Source of the DNA: Fragilariopsis cylindrus CCMP1102
Lineage: Eukaryota > Bacillariophyta > Bacillariophyceae > Bacillariales > Bacillariaceae
Assembly (NCBI GenBank): GCA_900095095.1
Contig: FMBT01000291.1
Span: forward strand, 1,054,001 to 1,118,000
Direction of reading: 5' to 3'
Length of the DNA stretch: 64,000 nt
This document shows positions 18,115 to 30,832 of the stretch, piece by piece (within the stretch, counting starts at the first letter, position 1; the number at the start of each line of letters is the position of its first letter). The notes beneath the pieces were generated by a model that worked only from the letters and a program-made list of their open reading frames with translations, was not told the DNA's origin and ran no database searches. A program made the position numbers and the translations under genes.

Positions 18115-19251
18115 TAGCTAATCGTACTACAGGATAGATTAGATTAGGACTAAATCATGTCTCGTAGAGACTGAGTCAGTCTCGCAATCTTGCAATCATA
18201 CAATACAATACCGGTCCAGCACGAGGTAATGATCACTCTTTTTATCTACACTACACAAGATACCGCTACATCCATTGTACCCAATACCTACCTATTATTC
18301 ATACTATTACATCTCCATGCTGACTACACTTTAACTGTTTATCTGACCCACCCTGCCTACCCAGCTACATCGAATTAACCCTGTGAACGGGTAGTTCCTA
18401 ACTGTCCTGTAAACTAGCTAGGTGTGAGTTGGTTTCAACCATGAGTGACTGTACAGTTATAGTCACTAGTATTATCAAACTACAAACAGGGAAAATATTA
18501 GGAATCATACAATGTGCATGCCATTGACTCATGCATGCATGGTCAAAGTTCGTTTAATAAAAAAGGATGATTGTTGTTTTAGGATAAACAAGCTAAGCGT
18601 AAGCACAACAATATTACACTGCAATCCTGAATAATGATGATACTGTATGCCTACCGGTATGAAGACCATCCATTAAAGGAGCCATTCAAGGAAAAGACAT
18701 TCCATAGTAGTCCAAAAAATTGATAGATAATACCAACCATTAAAGGTTCTTGTATAATAGTGTGATACTGTACTAGTATCATGTGAAAGTGATCAAGCAA
18801 CAACAAAAATACAAAAATATACCGAAGTGACAAAAAAGCTTCAAGTACTGTACGACTGAATCTTTAATATTGCCCTTATTAATACGTTGTATATTAGAAT
18901 GTAATATGTATACTAGAACACTTTTGCAACGTTCAACGAGCGATGTCGATCGTGTCAATTGTATCATGAAGCTAACACATATATATTATATACTTCGTAC
19001 TCCAGGAATAAACGCGAAGTACTGTAGAAGTGTAGGGGGGTGAGTCGTAACATCTCCTTCGCATTCGCATTGACAGTTGGAGAAAGCACGGCGTAAGAGT
19101 AAGATTTTACTTCTTTCTTGATTGACGATTACACTTTCTCTCTCTCTATCTAGACATAAAAAGAAAGATAGAATAAATTAAAGGAAAATTACAGTTACAT
19201 TCGACGAATAAATCAATTTACGTACAGGACCTCCATCAGTGGACACATACG
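18115..19251. other. Intergenic
   Basis: No gene seen. A 17-bp perfect palindrome, GAGACTGAGTCAGTCTC at 18167-18183, contains a TGAGTCA core of the bZIP/AP-1 type. The rest is AT-rich with only short chance frames. Confidence 0.5.
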
Positions 19252-22089
19252 ATGAGCACAACTGAGATTCCTATCGGGAATGGTGAACAAGGACTTACCA
19301 ACAAAACTAACGAGATGATGGAACAAGCAAAGACAGAGATTGAAAAAGGTCCTACGGGTACGAACAACAACAAAGATGATATCTCCAGTCACAAAGAAGT
19401 AGTGAAAGCGGATGATGGAACAGGAAAGAAGAAAATGTTGATCGGGGGTGGCATACTTCTAATTGTCGTTATCATTGCAGTTGTTGTGTCTTTGGTTGTC
19501 GTCCTTCCAGACTGGAACAAGAAGGAAACCACCAATGGTAATAGCTACAACAGCTTCGAAGGTGATGGGGGTGGTACTGTTACTACTACTGCTACTAAAA
19601 CTCCTAAAGCTACTGGTGCTGATACTGGTGCTGATACTGGTGCTGATACTGGTACTGATACTGGTGCTGATACTGGTGCTGGTGCTGGTGCTGGTGCTGG
19701 AACAGAAAAGGATATTCTTCGTAGAAAAGTTCCTTTTGAAGTCGATCTTCGCCTCTTTTCTGCCAACATCACGGAGCCCTACGTTTCGACTGATGAAGCA
19801 AGAGCTGACCTAGAAATGTTGGCTAAATCCATTGTCAATAAAGTCATTTTAGACGGGGCAAGCTCTGATAATAATAATAATAATAATGGGCGTATTCCAG
19901 ACGGTGCTGATGGTGCAGCTTGAGGGAAGCTTCAAAAAGTGATGGTTCTGGAGGAGGAGATAGTGGAGCAGCCTTTGCTGGTGTAGATGACTTTGAAACG
20001 TACCAGCACGAGGCAGGAGTTGTCAAAAATGATCTAGTGAAGTCAAATGGTGTCCATGTCTTTGCTGCTGTTGACGATAGTATTTTAGTTTGGGATCTTG
20101 CTGGGACACTTCTCGAAAGTATTCCCATGCCGGAAATTGATATTCCAGATCAATCAGATGATAACAACTATTATAGGTGGAAGCCTAAGCCTTACATTCA
20201 AGCCTTACTTATGAATCCATTAGGGGATAAACTCACTGTGGTTGTAAGCGGGTATGGGACGGAATATGACCCCATCAAAGATGGAATGATTATAACCCGC
20301 CCCATTATTTACAGCTACATGGAAACTCGCATAATTGTTTATGATATTGAAGGTGATAAATTGACCAAACTTTCACAGAAAGACGTCAATGGGTACCACG
20401 TTGACTCGTATGCAGTAGGTAACAATGTTCACGTTGTAACCAAGATGTCATTAAACACCTATGACCATTTGACAACGTATTTGCAGCGCTATGCGTTCAA
20501 AGGTATGGATGACGACGAATACATCGAAGCAGCAATCTTAAAGGCAGAAGAAATCATTCCCGATTTTGTCGACAACGTTATGGATGTTGTTACTGTTGAT
20601 GACAATGTCATCCTATCCCGTTTGGCAGTATTCGTGGATTCAATTTCCGACTCAAGTGATACCTATATGAGTGACCTGTTTGGTGGTGGTATTGCCGATA
20701 CTATTACACAGGTTAATTCCTTTGATATGAGCACTACTGGAAGCGAGGAGAATATGGAATTAGATATTTCGAAAGCGGCTATTCTTCACCAGGAAATTCA
20801 GGCTACGTTTATGCCACTGACGAGTGGATCTGGGTGACAGATCAAGGTTGGAACTGGGATATAGAGGAGAATAAGTATGCCGAAAAGACGATGCTTCTTG
20901 GTTTTCGATTCAACGGAGCATCTTCAACATTTTCTGCAGTTGGCTCTGTGGAAGGAAGACTTTTGAGCCAGTTTTCGATCGACTTCGTTAAGAGCGAGGA
21001 CAAGGAGGATGGTAATATCAAGGAATATTTGCGAATCGCAACCACTGAAAGCTTCTTCCAGAGATTCTGGTGGGGGGCTCCACGACCGATGCAAACTGTT
21101 TTCGTAGAAGAAGATAACTCTTCGATTGAACAGGAAGTGGAAGAAGAATCGCGAACGAAGAATCAGATCATCATATTCGAAGTTCCGAAAGTAGACGATA
21201 ACAATAGACAAAATAACGAATTGGTCAGACTTGGAAGCGTCGAACTCGGCAAAAAGGACGAGGTAAGTGCAAGAAGATTGTGTTTAAAAGAAAAAGACAA
21301 AGATGAAGCTTTGTCTAACGTTATTCTGTTGCTACCCCTATTTCTCTCTTTCTTCTCATGATATAGACTATCACCGCTGTGCGCTTTTTTGATAACATAA
21401 GCTATGTTGTCACATTCGAAAGGACAGATCCGTCTTACGTCCTTGACTTATCTGATCCAAAGAAGCCAACAGTTCTTGGCGAGCTCGAAATTCCTGGGTT
21501 TTCTGAGTTTATGCACCCAATCACCAACGACAATTCGGTACTTATCACAGTTGGACAGGATGCTGATGAAGAGGGAAATATTTTAGGCTTCCAGGTTTCA
21601 ATTTTTGATAGTACCATACCTACTGATCCAGTGCTTATTGATCGTCTCGTAATTGAAGACGACGATGGCAGCTGGTCAGGAAGCAGTGCGTCTTGGGACG
21701 AACGAGCATTTCGATACCTAAAAGTTGGTGATCTTGGCCGTCTTATAATCCCTGTCTCCGTCTATTCTCGTTGGGGTAGTTCTGGAGAAAAGATTGGAGA
21801 TGATTTTGTAGGGTTTATGGTATTTGGTGTTGACCTGACCAAGACCGAAAATATTATCACGCGTGAATTCGAGGTCGATCATTCGCAAAATCGAGAGGAA
21901 GAGGAAATTTATGCATTAAACAAAGACAGGTGCTACTGCGGATATTCTTGGCTTCCAGAAAGGAGTATGGTATTCGATGCCAATGTAATGACTATGAGAA
22001 ACCAAAAAGTCGTCAGTACTAATCTTGTCACACATGAAACTCAATGGAATTTCACCCTAAAGGATGACGAAAATTGCTGCAATCCATAG
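19252..22089 (+). CDS. Membrane-anchored beta-propeller protein (PF09826-like)
   Basis: Starts MSTTEIPIGN; residues about 63-84 are a single transmembrane helix after a KKK patch, giving a type II protein with a large external C-terminus. A DTGA repeat linker follows. The remainder matches the secreted C-terminal beta-propeller family: FAAVDDSILVWDL, WNWDIEENKY, RFNGASSTFSAVGSVEGRLL, FERTDPSYVLDLSDP, LGELEIPGFSEFMHP. A secure intron lies at 21263-21366 (GTAAGT...ATATAG). The frame changes twice elsewhere: between about 19908 and 19923, and just before 20800, where GYVYATDEWIW continues in the new frame. Each is equivalent to one lost base. So the annotated span holds three overlapping frames plus the last exon. 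Family known for calcium/metal-linked surface proteins; function here unknown. Confidence 0.78.
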
Positions 22090-24317
22090 AGAGAGTGAGA
22101 GAGAGTGTGTGGTAAATCTGAGATAAGAAAAGAAGAAATCTACATGTTTCCGTGTTACTGTTGTCAGGAGGACACATTACTACACTTTTATACTTATATA
22201 TGATCACTGAATACATAATATGACGGTAATTCAATTAGACCGTAATGCCTTCTATTAATTATATATTAACTATTTGCCCGCTAGCTTATACATGTATACT
22301 ATTTCTAATCAACCATCACTTGTTGATACTCTCCAGGACTGTGCAGCTCAAATCAACTGACTATGATATACTTAATATGTGTATCTAATTATAGAATTTA
22401 ATCCTCTGTAGGTGAAAAGCAGCTCTAATCTTTGCCAAATTTCTACCCTCTCTGCTCTACTAAAGGAGTATCCTTGCATCAGTGTCACTGATAAATAAAT
22501 GCCTAAGATAGCACTACCATAATTTTTTGACAACCAGCTCTTTTCATAATAATTTTTGAATTCATGGCATTGTGCCATTGCCGCTAATACTTCTCTATAA
22601 TCAAGACTCTTTTGTGCTAAAGACAAGACATGAAGCATCATAAGTGAAAGTTGGCCTGGATTCAAACTTATTCAAACCCAAACCCAAAGAAGAACAAACC
22701 ACACGACAATCAATGTCCATTAGTTAATAATACCCCATAAATCAAATCCAGCACAAGTCAGTAATGTACATAGTAGGATTGCTGCTGCTGTGTATTCTCT
22801 GTTTATTGTGGTAGTAGTTGAGCATAGTCCTTCTACAAATCACACATATCATGTACATTAACTAGAATGATAGTCTAAAATGCAATGCTCTGTATTTTTA
22901 CTTTAGCTGCTTTATTTGGTTATTTGATTCATCAGGCACACTTTGTATAGCTGCCACTATGATACTCTCTAATAATACTGCAGTATTAGCTGCTAGCATT
23001 GTTAAGAAGATCTAGCAGAGTTTATAGGTGGTTATCAAGAGCATCGCAGTTCTTTGTTTTCTGGCCATGAAAGGCATGGTCTTAAGTTTGTTTGTCTTTT
23101 GTAGTTAAAACCTTAAAAGACAAAATAATCTCATTGTAAATCTTTCTAAAAAAATGGTTGCTGCACAAATTTGATTATAATATCCAGTGATCCATAAGGT
23201 ACACCAATTTCAGTATCAATTTGCAAATTTGAGTTTGTCCAGCTATGTGTAAACTACTTCTTGTGTGTTTTTGTTGTACACTCCGAAAACACCCAGACAA
23301 ACTCTTTGTTGTGTGCGTGCACAAATTTTGTCATCAATATGTTGATGAAGTTGCAACAGAGAGTGTGTATGCATGATCATCATCAGTAACACAATCCTGT
23401 GAAGCCCTTTCTATGTGATCTTTCCACAGCAAAGAAAGACAAAGGTCTACTATCAACCCTTAAGTTCATCCAGATATCTTATGCTTCATTAGACTATATA
23501 CTCCTTCCTACTACTAGTAGTATTAACATATAGGTCCTACTGTACTATACTATGTTCATTATTAGCGACAATAATGATTTCACGATTGACACGAAGAACA
23601 TAAATCTTAAACCGCTAACCGATATTCCAAAAAGGTAACGGCAAATAAACGGAACTTTGCGCATACGGGTTCTGTAAGCGTGCACATCAAGCTTACACAT
23701 TCCCACTTACTCACTACCTTCGTGGTGTTTTTTAAAATAAACAGTAGAAATATGATACTGTAATTCACAAAATCAACGTACCAACAAAAATTCAGCCATC
23801 TATCGCCTGCAAAAAATAATGATAGTATTACTGTACGATTTTAAATGGATCGAATCAATCAATCAATCACAGCCAATCAAAAAGTATAATAATGATGAAA
23901 GTGGTGCCAGCTCCCCAGTTGTTCTTCTTCTTCTCTGATACACTTCTATTTCTTAAGTGATTGAGAGATTGAACAGTAACGCTTGGCTGACATTTGGCGA
24001 TAGAACATACCTACAGTATCCGTTGGGCAATATAATGAAATACTGTTGGCTTTTGACACCGATACTGTATTTGATGTAATTCTCGCCAACTCTCTACCGG
24101 CGAAATCCTCGTCATTTATTCATGACATTGTGATCGAAGTTTCTTTGGAAATAACTTTTGGACAGCAATAGCGGTTTCGGACAATCATTATTCGTATTTC
24201 AAGTAGTCACATAAAAAATAGTTTCTTCACTTAGTAAACATCTCGTTGAACAAAGTTGAGATAATTATTACAATCAGTTGTCAATCAATTAATTGTCAAT
24301 AAATAATAACAATCATC
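22090..24317. other. Long intergenic region
   Basis: About 2.2 kb without a convincing gene. A 97-codon minus-strand frame at 22372-22665 has no recognisable family and no nearby splice logic. The last kilobase should hold the SIT promoter. I recognise no specific element beyond AT-rich tracts. Confidence 0.5.
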
Positions 24318-26183
24318 ATGACAGGAACCGATAGGTCTGCCAACGCGGCATGCAGGATGTTTAAGTACATATACTCATCACTTCTTCTCGTCTTCAGTAT
24401 CACTCTCATCGTTGGTAACATCTTCAACCTTCAGACACGTCTTTCGTTTCAAACCCATCCTGCAGTCGCTCTGGTTGTTATGCTATTCAGTATTGTATGG
24501 TTGACCATGGTTGAGGGAGGCCAAGGTACGAAACGAGATAATAATATTGTTGTTGTCGTATTTGATCGTTTGCTCCGAATAATATTTCCCAATGCATTTT
24601 TTACCGCGTAACTAACAGTTTTCCCTTCTTTTCTTCCCAATACCTTCTTTCTTACGTTTGATTAGGTGCTATCGTCGGTCTCGGACCCGTCGACCCGGAT
24701 CTTTACAAGGAAAGTCACCCCATGTCACACAGGTGTACTTCGATCGTCTACAAGGGCGACAACCTTCAACGATACCTTCTCGGCCGTCAGTTCATGGTCA
24801 TTTTGATCGTTTTTATCGTCGAACTTTGCGGAGCTACTCACGGAGGTGATCACGGCGTTGAACTTTGGGGTCTTCCCAATTGGATCATCAATATCTTCCT
24901 ATCGTCCGGTGTTGCCATGATTCTCTTTACATGCATGGTCGGCCAGCTCAATTCCGAAATTATTAGTTGCCATTACATGCTTGATTACCGTAAGTTACAG
25001 TATCCGACTATAATTATTCTATCTTAAACATATTGCATGGCATGACATTACATTACATGGCATTATAACATGACACGGAACCTACACAAATGTACTAACA
25101 TTTATTTTTGTTTTGTTGTGTTTTTCGTTGTCATTCATTTTCCCCATTGCTCATAGTCAACAGTTGGTTTGCTCTAATCACTGTCTGGGTTGCATTGGCT
25201 ATTGAATTTTCCGGTATTCTTCATATCTGCTACCTTGTTCAACGATTTGTCGGCTACGTTGCCGGTCAGCCCATCGAGTCTAGGGAACCCGATAGGAGTG
25301 TATTACAGAACATCTTCTATTACGGTCGCTGTCTTATGTCATTCGCTCTACTATGTTTCGCATTTGCAGTCACCTTCGTTGCAATCTTCGAGAAAAAGAC
25401 CACCGTTTGGGAACAAGTTCCTCCATGGGCATCAGTTGTCATCTTCTTTTCCCTAATGGGATGCATTGGAATTCTTGAGGGTTCACAGATCGCCTACTTC
25501 GCTGTCGTCAAGATGCAGACATCCGAACAAGGTCAAGACGGAAGCATGGGTTGGTTCGCCAAGAAGTCGGCATGTATCCTATTCAAGAATCACAACCACA
25601 ATCTTGCTGCCTTCCTTGTTGGACGCCAGCTATGCGTTGTTTCCTGTATGTTCTTCATTGCTCGCATTACGGCCGTTAAACTAGAGCCAGGAGAAGCAAA
25701 CATCTTTGGTGTTCCAGATTGGCTTCAAGCTATATTCAACACCGGTCTTCTTGGTGCCCTCATCGTTGCCGTTGTCGCATCTGTATCTTGGCGTCTTGTG
25801 GCTTCTGCCTTCCCCCTCGCATTCTTCAAGAATCCTCTACCTTACGTTTTCCTACGTCTGTGTCTCTTATTGGAGATGACAGGACTACTTCATGGTGCAT
25901 GGGTTATTGCTTTCATCATCAAAAAGTTGACTCGCGTTCAACGTGATGAAGTGTACATCGGCACTGCCGAAGAACGTTCCGAGAAACTCATGGCTGATAA
26001 ATCCAAGCGTCAGATGTTGGCCGGTAATCCACTCCTGCCTGCGATGTTGGTGACGACGAGCCTCCAGTCGTCCTGTCATATGATGACGATGATGACAAAG
26101 ATGATGATGTGGTAAAAGATGATGAAACCCCTGACGCTGCCGGCACCTCGGTCGAAGGTGACAGTGACGAAATGGCTGTTTAA
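24318..26183 (+). CDS. SIT: Silicon transporter (SIT)
   Basis: Exons 24318-24525, 24666-24989 and 25157-26183, all with phase-consistent GT-AG joins. The protein imports silicic acid across the plasma membrane with sodium for frustule building. The hallmark pairs are present: EGGQ followed by LLGRQ, and EGSQ followed by LVGRQ, in two internally similar halves of five membrane spans each, as in the family. Length about 519 residues, normal for SITs. After the last span and a QRDEVYIGTAEERSEK segment, the current frame ends at 26115 with an odd Met/Thr-rich tail. One base off, the sequence stays open to 26183 and encodes an acidic tail (VGDDEPPVVLSYDDDDD, ending DEMAV), which is far more protein-like. 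A one-base loss near 26040 is therefore likely. Confidence 0.93.
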
Positions 26184-27035
26184 TTCTTCACTATTATATG
26201 TTTCCAATTCTTCTCAAGTTCAAGCATATAATATAATAGCTACATATATGTATTCAGTTTTTACTAAATTATAGTTTAAAAAAAACTAATTAATTAATAT
26301 AACTACTATATTTATCAATTTTACTTTCGACTCAACTTTTCGAACTTTATTCACATTTTACCCGAGTAGGAAGTAGTTTCAGTAAAAATTTGAGAAGTCA
26401 TTTTCGTGTTTGTCTAAGATCTAAACTAGCTAGCTCCAAATACATATTCGGCTGCAAATGGTAGTAACACAGCAGCATATACAAGTAAAACTTTGATGGT
26501 CCTAGTTACATCTGGTACATTGTAAAACTTATCTATTTATTTAGAAAATTGAGGAATGCTTTTCTGTGTACGATGCGATAGCTACTGGTAATAACGGATA
26601 TTGTTAAATTACTGTAAGTTACTGTACCTACAGTTCAAACTATCCTCAAATCTTCCGTCCGTCCATCCACCCGTTTCGGCGCGGGATTCGCGCACAGAGA
26701 AATGGCATTGCTCATTTTATTTTGTTTTCTGAATTACTGTAACTTACTAAGATAGAGTATCAAATCAAATGCACAAATTTGCACAACATCGTAGAAGACA
26801 ATAAATGCTTTCAGCATACTACAAGATTTATAATTGAAGTACATGTAAACTAACATCGATCATCGACTTGTTCAACTGAGAAACTTAGTCGTCATAATCG
26901 TGAGAATATCGGCACTTATTTTTCCTTCTTCCAGCCGCGGTTTAAACTACAATCATATCACCAGCAACGAAATAACAAACGTTATACAATTACTATTGTA
27001 AAAGTGAAAATAAATAAATAAATAGATAAACAATA
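26184..27035. other. Intergenic
   Basis: No gene seen. A GC-rich patch TTTCGGCGCGGGA at about 26674-26686 stands out in an AT-rich region and resembles an E2F-type site upstream of the POLE3-like gene. Confidence 0.4.
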
Positions 27036-28334
27036 ATGAGTTCTCCAATTGTCGCTGTCAGCACAACAACTGCACATTCGCCATCTGTCGATGATAATGA
27101 GACCAAGGATACACCAATGATGGAGGGTGGTGGTGACGATGTTATAACTTCTCCCACAGCAAAGGAGAGTAGCAGTCTTGCTCCTAACACCCCTACTACT
27201 CCCGTCACAACCGAAACCTCCACTGATCCTGCTGCTGTCGCTGCTACTACTGCTGCTTCCGATACTGGGACAACAAACAATAATACCTCCCCTACCACTG
27301 CTACTACTGTTGCTACTACTACTACTACTACTACTGTTGCTCCACCTTCGGCTGTTGAATTTGAACCTCCCGTGGCGTGCGTACGACGAATTTTAAAAAA
27401 GACACTACCTTCATCGAGTAACGTTGGGAAGGATGCCGTTGCGGCTTTTGCCCGTGCAAGTGGTATTTTTATCATTTACTTAACCGCATGTGCGAATGAT
27501 TTTGCACGAGAAAATAGAAGACAAACAATCACAGCTAATGATGTGTTGGCTGCCATCAAGGTGAGTGTTGTAGTGTTATGTGTATGTGTGTGTGTGTGTG
27601 TGTGTGACACTAGCTTCTTCCGACAAAATACAATCTGTGTTTATTATCATTTGGTATTTTGTTCTTCAGCATGCCTTTCCTTTTGGGCAATAATTGTCTC
27701 ATTTTGACTGTTTGAATTAATCTCATTTTTTGGTTTCCATCTTGCCATTCAATACATCGTGCTTTTTAATTGCATTATTTATTATCATCGTCGTTGCTGA
27801 TTTTTTTTTCCCATCACTTCATCTATCTCATTCTTTTAGGAACTCGAATTCGATGAATTTTCTCCAGAGTTGACCTCATTCCTGGAAGGGTATCGCGAGG
27901 CAGAAAAGAACAAAAAGGATGTCAAAGCCAAGGCGGCTGCCGCTAGGGCCAAAGAAGCAAAGGAGGATAATAATAGTGTGAGTGCTGATGTCGATGCTGA
28001 TGCCGATGCTGCCACCACAACTACCACACCGATTGCTCCCGATGTCGTTGTTGCTACTCCAGACGGTGAAACATCACCAGCTACCGAAACCAAAAGTGGT
28101 ATCAGCAAGGGTGATGATGATACCAATGATGACGGAATCGATGCCGATGTTGATAATGCCGATGCGAACGACGATGGCGGAGAAGGAGACGTTTCAATGG
28201 ATCAAGGCGGAGGAAATGACGACGACGACGGTGGTGATATTGAAGATGAAAAGGGGAAAGAAGAAAACGACGATGCAACAAATGGTGGGGAAAATGATAT
28301 GATAGATGATACCGCAGAGGATATGGATGAGTAG
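27036..28334 (+). CDS. POLE3: Histone-fold protein, DNA polymerase epsilon subunit 3 / CHRAC17-like
   Basis: Exons 27036-27560 and 27840-28334 (GTGAGT donor, TTTTAG acceptor), 339 residues. After a Thr/Ser/Ala-rich N-terminus lies one histone fold: VACVRRILKKTLP, then AVAAFARASGIFIIYLTACAND, ARENRRQTITANDVLAAIKELEF. This order and the following LEGYREAEKNKKD plus Lys/Ala-rich helix and long acidic tail match POLE3/Dpb4, which pairs with POLE4 or CHRAC15 in the polymerase epsilon holoenzyme and in ISWI remodelling. The acidic tail (DDD/EDE) is longer than in animals. The N-terminal extension is low complexity and specific to this lineage. NF-YB is less likely because the domain's DNA-contact residues differ. 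Confidence 0.82.
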
Positions 28335-29095
28335 ATTAATATTATAAATCGAAATATATATACAATTAATTTCGATTCTATCTTCTCAATCTTAGAAAAG
28401 ACTATCAGTTATTTATTAGAATACAATGCATCGATGATCGAAAAAGAATAATATATTATGTAACAACTGTATATTCAATACACGAGACAAAACATAAAAA
28501 TGTAGATAGTTGACAAAAGGTATTTGTATTAATAATATGCTATAATTAAATATTTATAATTCATCAGTCTTATTTATAATATACTATTTATCTAGTTCAA
28601 GGGAAGAGCATAATCGACCACAGAATAAAACCAAGACTATGAAAATAACTGTAAATCAACCAAATACAAAGATAAAATAGTATGCGTGAGATTAGAGACA
28701 AAAATATGTATAATAACGAATATTTGTCAGATGAAAGAATGTACCAACTACGGTTATGTCCTATCACGTAATAGCACCAGAGCGCTCGTCAAGGATTGGG
28801 AATGTAGCTTCAACAAAGGGTGGACAAACGTTTCAGGACGAACCCGAAAACAAGCTCGTACAACACCCCGTCACGTTATCTAGAACTGTTTGCTATCGCT
28901 TTTACCTCAGAAAATCCATCCAGAATAGGACGGTCAGCGCGAATCAAAAGCAGGTGACACCGCATGGCATACCAACTGTGTAAAGGTATGCGCGCAGGTC
29001 GAGTTCATGTGTTTATACAACAACAAATTGCAGACATCAACAACAAGGAGTACAGTTTATTTTTTACATACCTGAAATCAATCAATCAATCAAAT
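28335..29095. other. Intergenic, convergent 3' ends
   Basis: AT-rich to about 28690, then moderately GC with two short overlapping frames (28686-28983) that lack a recognisable product. Confidence 0.45.
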
Positions 29096-30133
29096 TTATT
29101 CTAACATGTAAGTTTTCGGTTGGTAAAGTTTGCGATTCCATCTTGGAATCAATCGACGAGATATTGAGGGTATGGCTGTTTGAAAAAGTTCTCGTTCTTT
29201 CATTGATTCATCATTATCTTCTTCCATAATAGCATCGTACATACCCACAAGATGTAGTCGAGAATCCAATAATCCTAGTTTCAAAAGCACTTTATTGTTG
29301 AACGATTTCTGTTCTCTTTCTGGAACTATATTGGCAATAGCCGGTACTAGCCATTTGTCTTCAATGTACATCATACTTCGTGCACAGTGTTGAAGTTGCG
29401 CAGACTGAGCTGCAACCTCAATGATAGCATTTGATCGATCCGATTCCGGTTGGTTTGTATCACACGCAAGTATTACGTTTTGGGAAATACTACTACCCAG
29501 ATGATCTACTGTTTGTCGATCGTTCTCAAGTTTATCCATGACAGATGAAAAGGCTGAAGAAAGTTCTTTCTTTGGTACCGAAGTTAATTTCTCACGCATC
29601 CATGGAAAGAATAATGTTTCTTCAATCTTGTGTAAACCCAAAAGGTTGAAACCAACAACGAAATCAGTTGCATCTTTCAGTGTCTCAGCATTAGTTACAT
29701 CACTTTTCAATGCCAGTCGATGTAGTCGTCCAGCATCTCGGACCAAGCTCTTGATATGCCATCGCCATCCTTGAATGTGAAAATGTTCTAACAAAGCAGA
29801 AGCTTTGCTTTCGGGACCTAGAAACTTCCGAATCTCTTCCATATACAATTCAGGTACTGGTGACGATGACGAAGACAACGACGAAGGTGAAGAAGATGCT
29901 GCTGTAGTTGCATCAACAGATCGTAAGACGCCAATATTTTCAGTAGTAGAGCAACGACGACTGTCAGGGCGGAATATAGACTTTGCTGCTACATGTATCG
30001 GCGACGGTGTTAATAGGCCTCTAGCTGCTATCTTGGTCCATCGACTTGAAAATGCGAGAATCGACCAAATATATAGAGTCGAGACAAGGATTCGATAAAT
30101 ACTCCATCTTTGGCTCATACATAACAACACCAT
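29096..30133 (-). CDS. Hemerythrin-like (HHE) domain protein
   Basis: 345 residues, single exon. The hydrophobic N-terminus with Arg and Ser after it suggests an organelle or secretory signal. The core is all-helical with regularly placed His and Glu: HFHIQGWRWHIKSL, LHRLALK, LLGLHKIEETLFFPWMRE, and later QTVDHLGSSI and QLQHCARSMMYIEDKWLVP. This resembles the HHE cation-binding four-helix bundle, which binds a di-iron centre and senses oxygen or iron. The spacing is not textbook, so iron binding is inferred. Alternative: an unrelated four-helix protein. Confidence 0.6.
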   Translation of the reverse strand: MVLLCMSQRWSIYRILVSTLYIWSILAFSSRWTKIAARGLLTPSPIHVAAKSIFRPDSRRCSTTENIGVLRSVDATTAASSSPSSLSSSSSPVPELYMEEIRKFLGPESKASALLEHFHIQGWRWHIKSLVRDAGRLHRLALKSDVTNAETLKDATDFVVGFNLLGLHKIEETLFFPWMREKLTSVPKKELSSAFSSVMDKLENDRQTVDHLGSSISQNVILACDTNQPESDRSNAIIEVAAQSAQLQHCARSMMYIEDKWLVPAIANIVPEREQKSFNNKVLLKLGLLDSRLHLVGMYDAIMEEDNDESMKERELFQTAIPSISRRLIPRWNRKLYQPKTYMLE

Positions 30134-30832
30134 TGTATATAATAGGTTGCTATCAATTCATGTTGGATTACTGCTGTTGGTTGTTGGTGGTAATATCAAA
30201 CGAATATAAAGAGCCTGTGAGGTCTTCATGCAAACTATTCACTCTCCATCGTGAATGTGTCAGAAATAACGAAAATGAACTGTAACACATTTTTGTGTGA
30301 TCTGCCCAGTATGTTTTAAGAGTTAGTTGGTTACATTGTACACCATCACGTGCTCTTTTTTTAAAAGTCAAACCCACCGTTCAAAGTAAATTTTCAAAAA
30401 AAAAGATAAGTGATCTCAAATTCATTGGCTGTCGTTGAAATTTGTAAAACGCCTGCTACAGTACTGTAGTAAACTTACTTCCGTGGTAAACTGGTCTTGC
30501 ATGCATACGATAAAATCAAAAATCTGAGATTCAGGAATGAATAAAAGTCGCAAGTGTTTAGTATGCGTGACGTAACTACGCGTGTATAATTCAATCAATT
30601 CTAGAACAAAAAATACTTCCCACTGGAATTTTTTACGGAATGTGTTTAGTATTTATCGTTGTATTTGTTCTTCCGGAATAAATAAATGACAGATAATACA
30701 TCACGATACTGTCGTAGGAAAGCAACAGCATACAGTACTTGTACCAATGAAATAGACAAAATTGCATACATACACACATACACACATAGTCTAAACAATA
30801 AACTGTAGAGAAACACGTATGATCACAACATT
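30134..30832. other. Intergenic, divergent promoters
   Basis: About 700 bp between the hemerythrin-like gene (minus) and the F-box-like gene (plus). No further gene seen. Confidence 0.45.

Noticed and set aside
22372-22665. 97-codon minus-strand frame
   Set aside because: Reasonable composition but no recognisable motif, isolated, and no splice or promoter context; left as possible only.
28686-28983. Two short overlapping frames
   Set aside because: No family resemblance, and the length is expected by chance.
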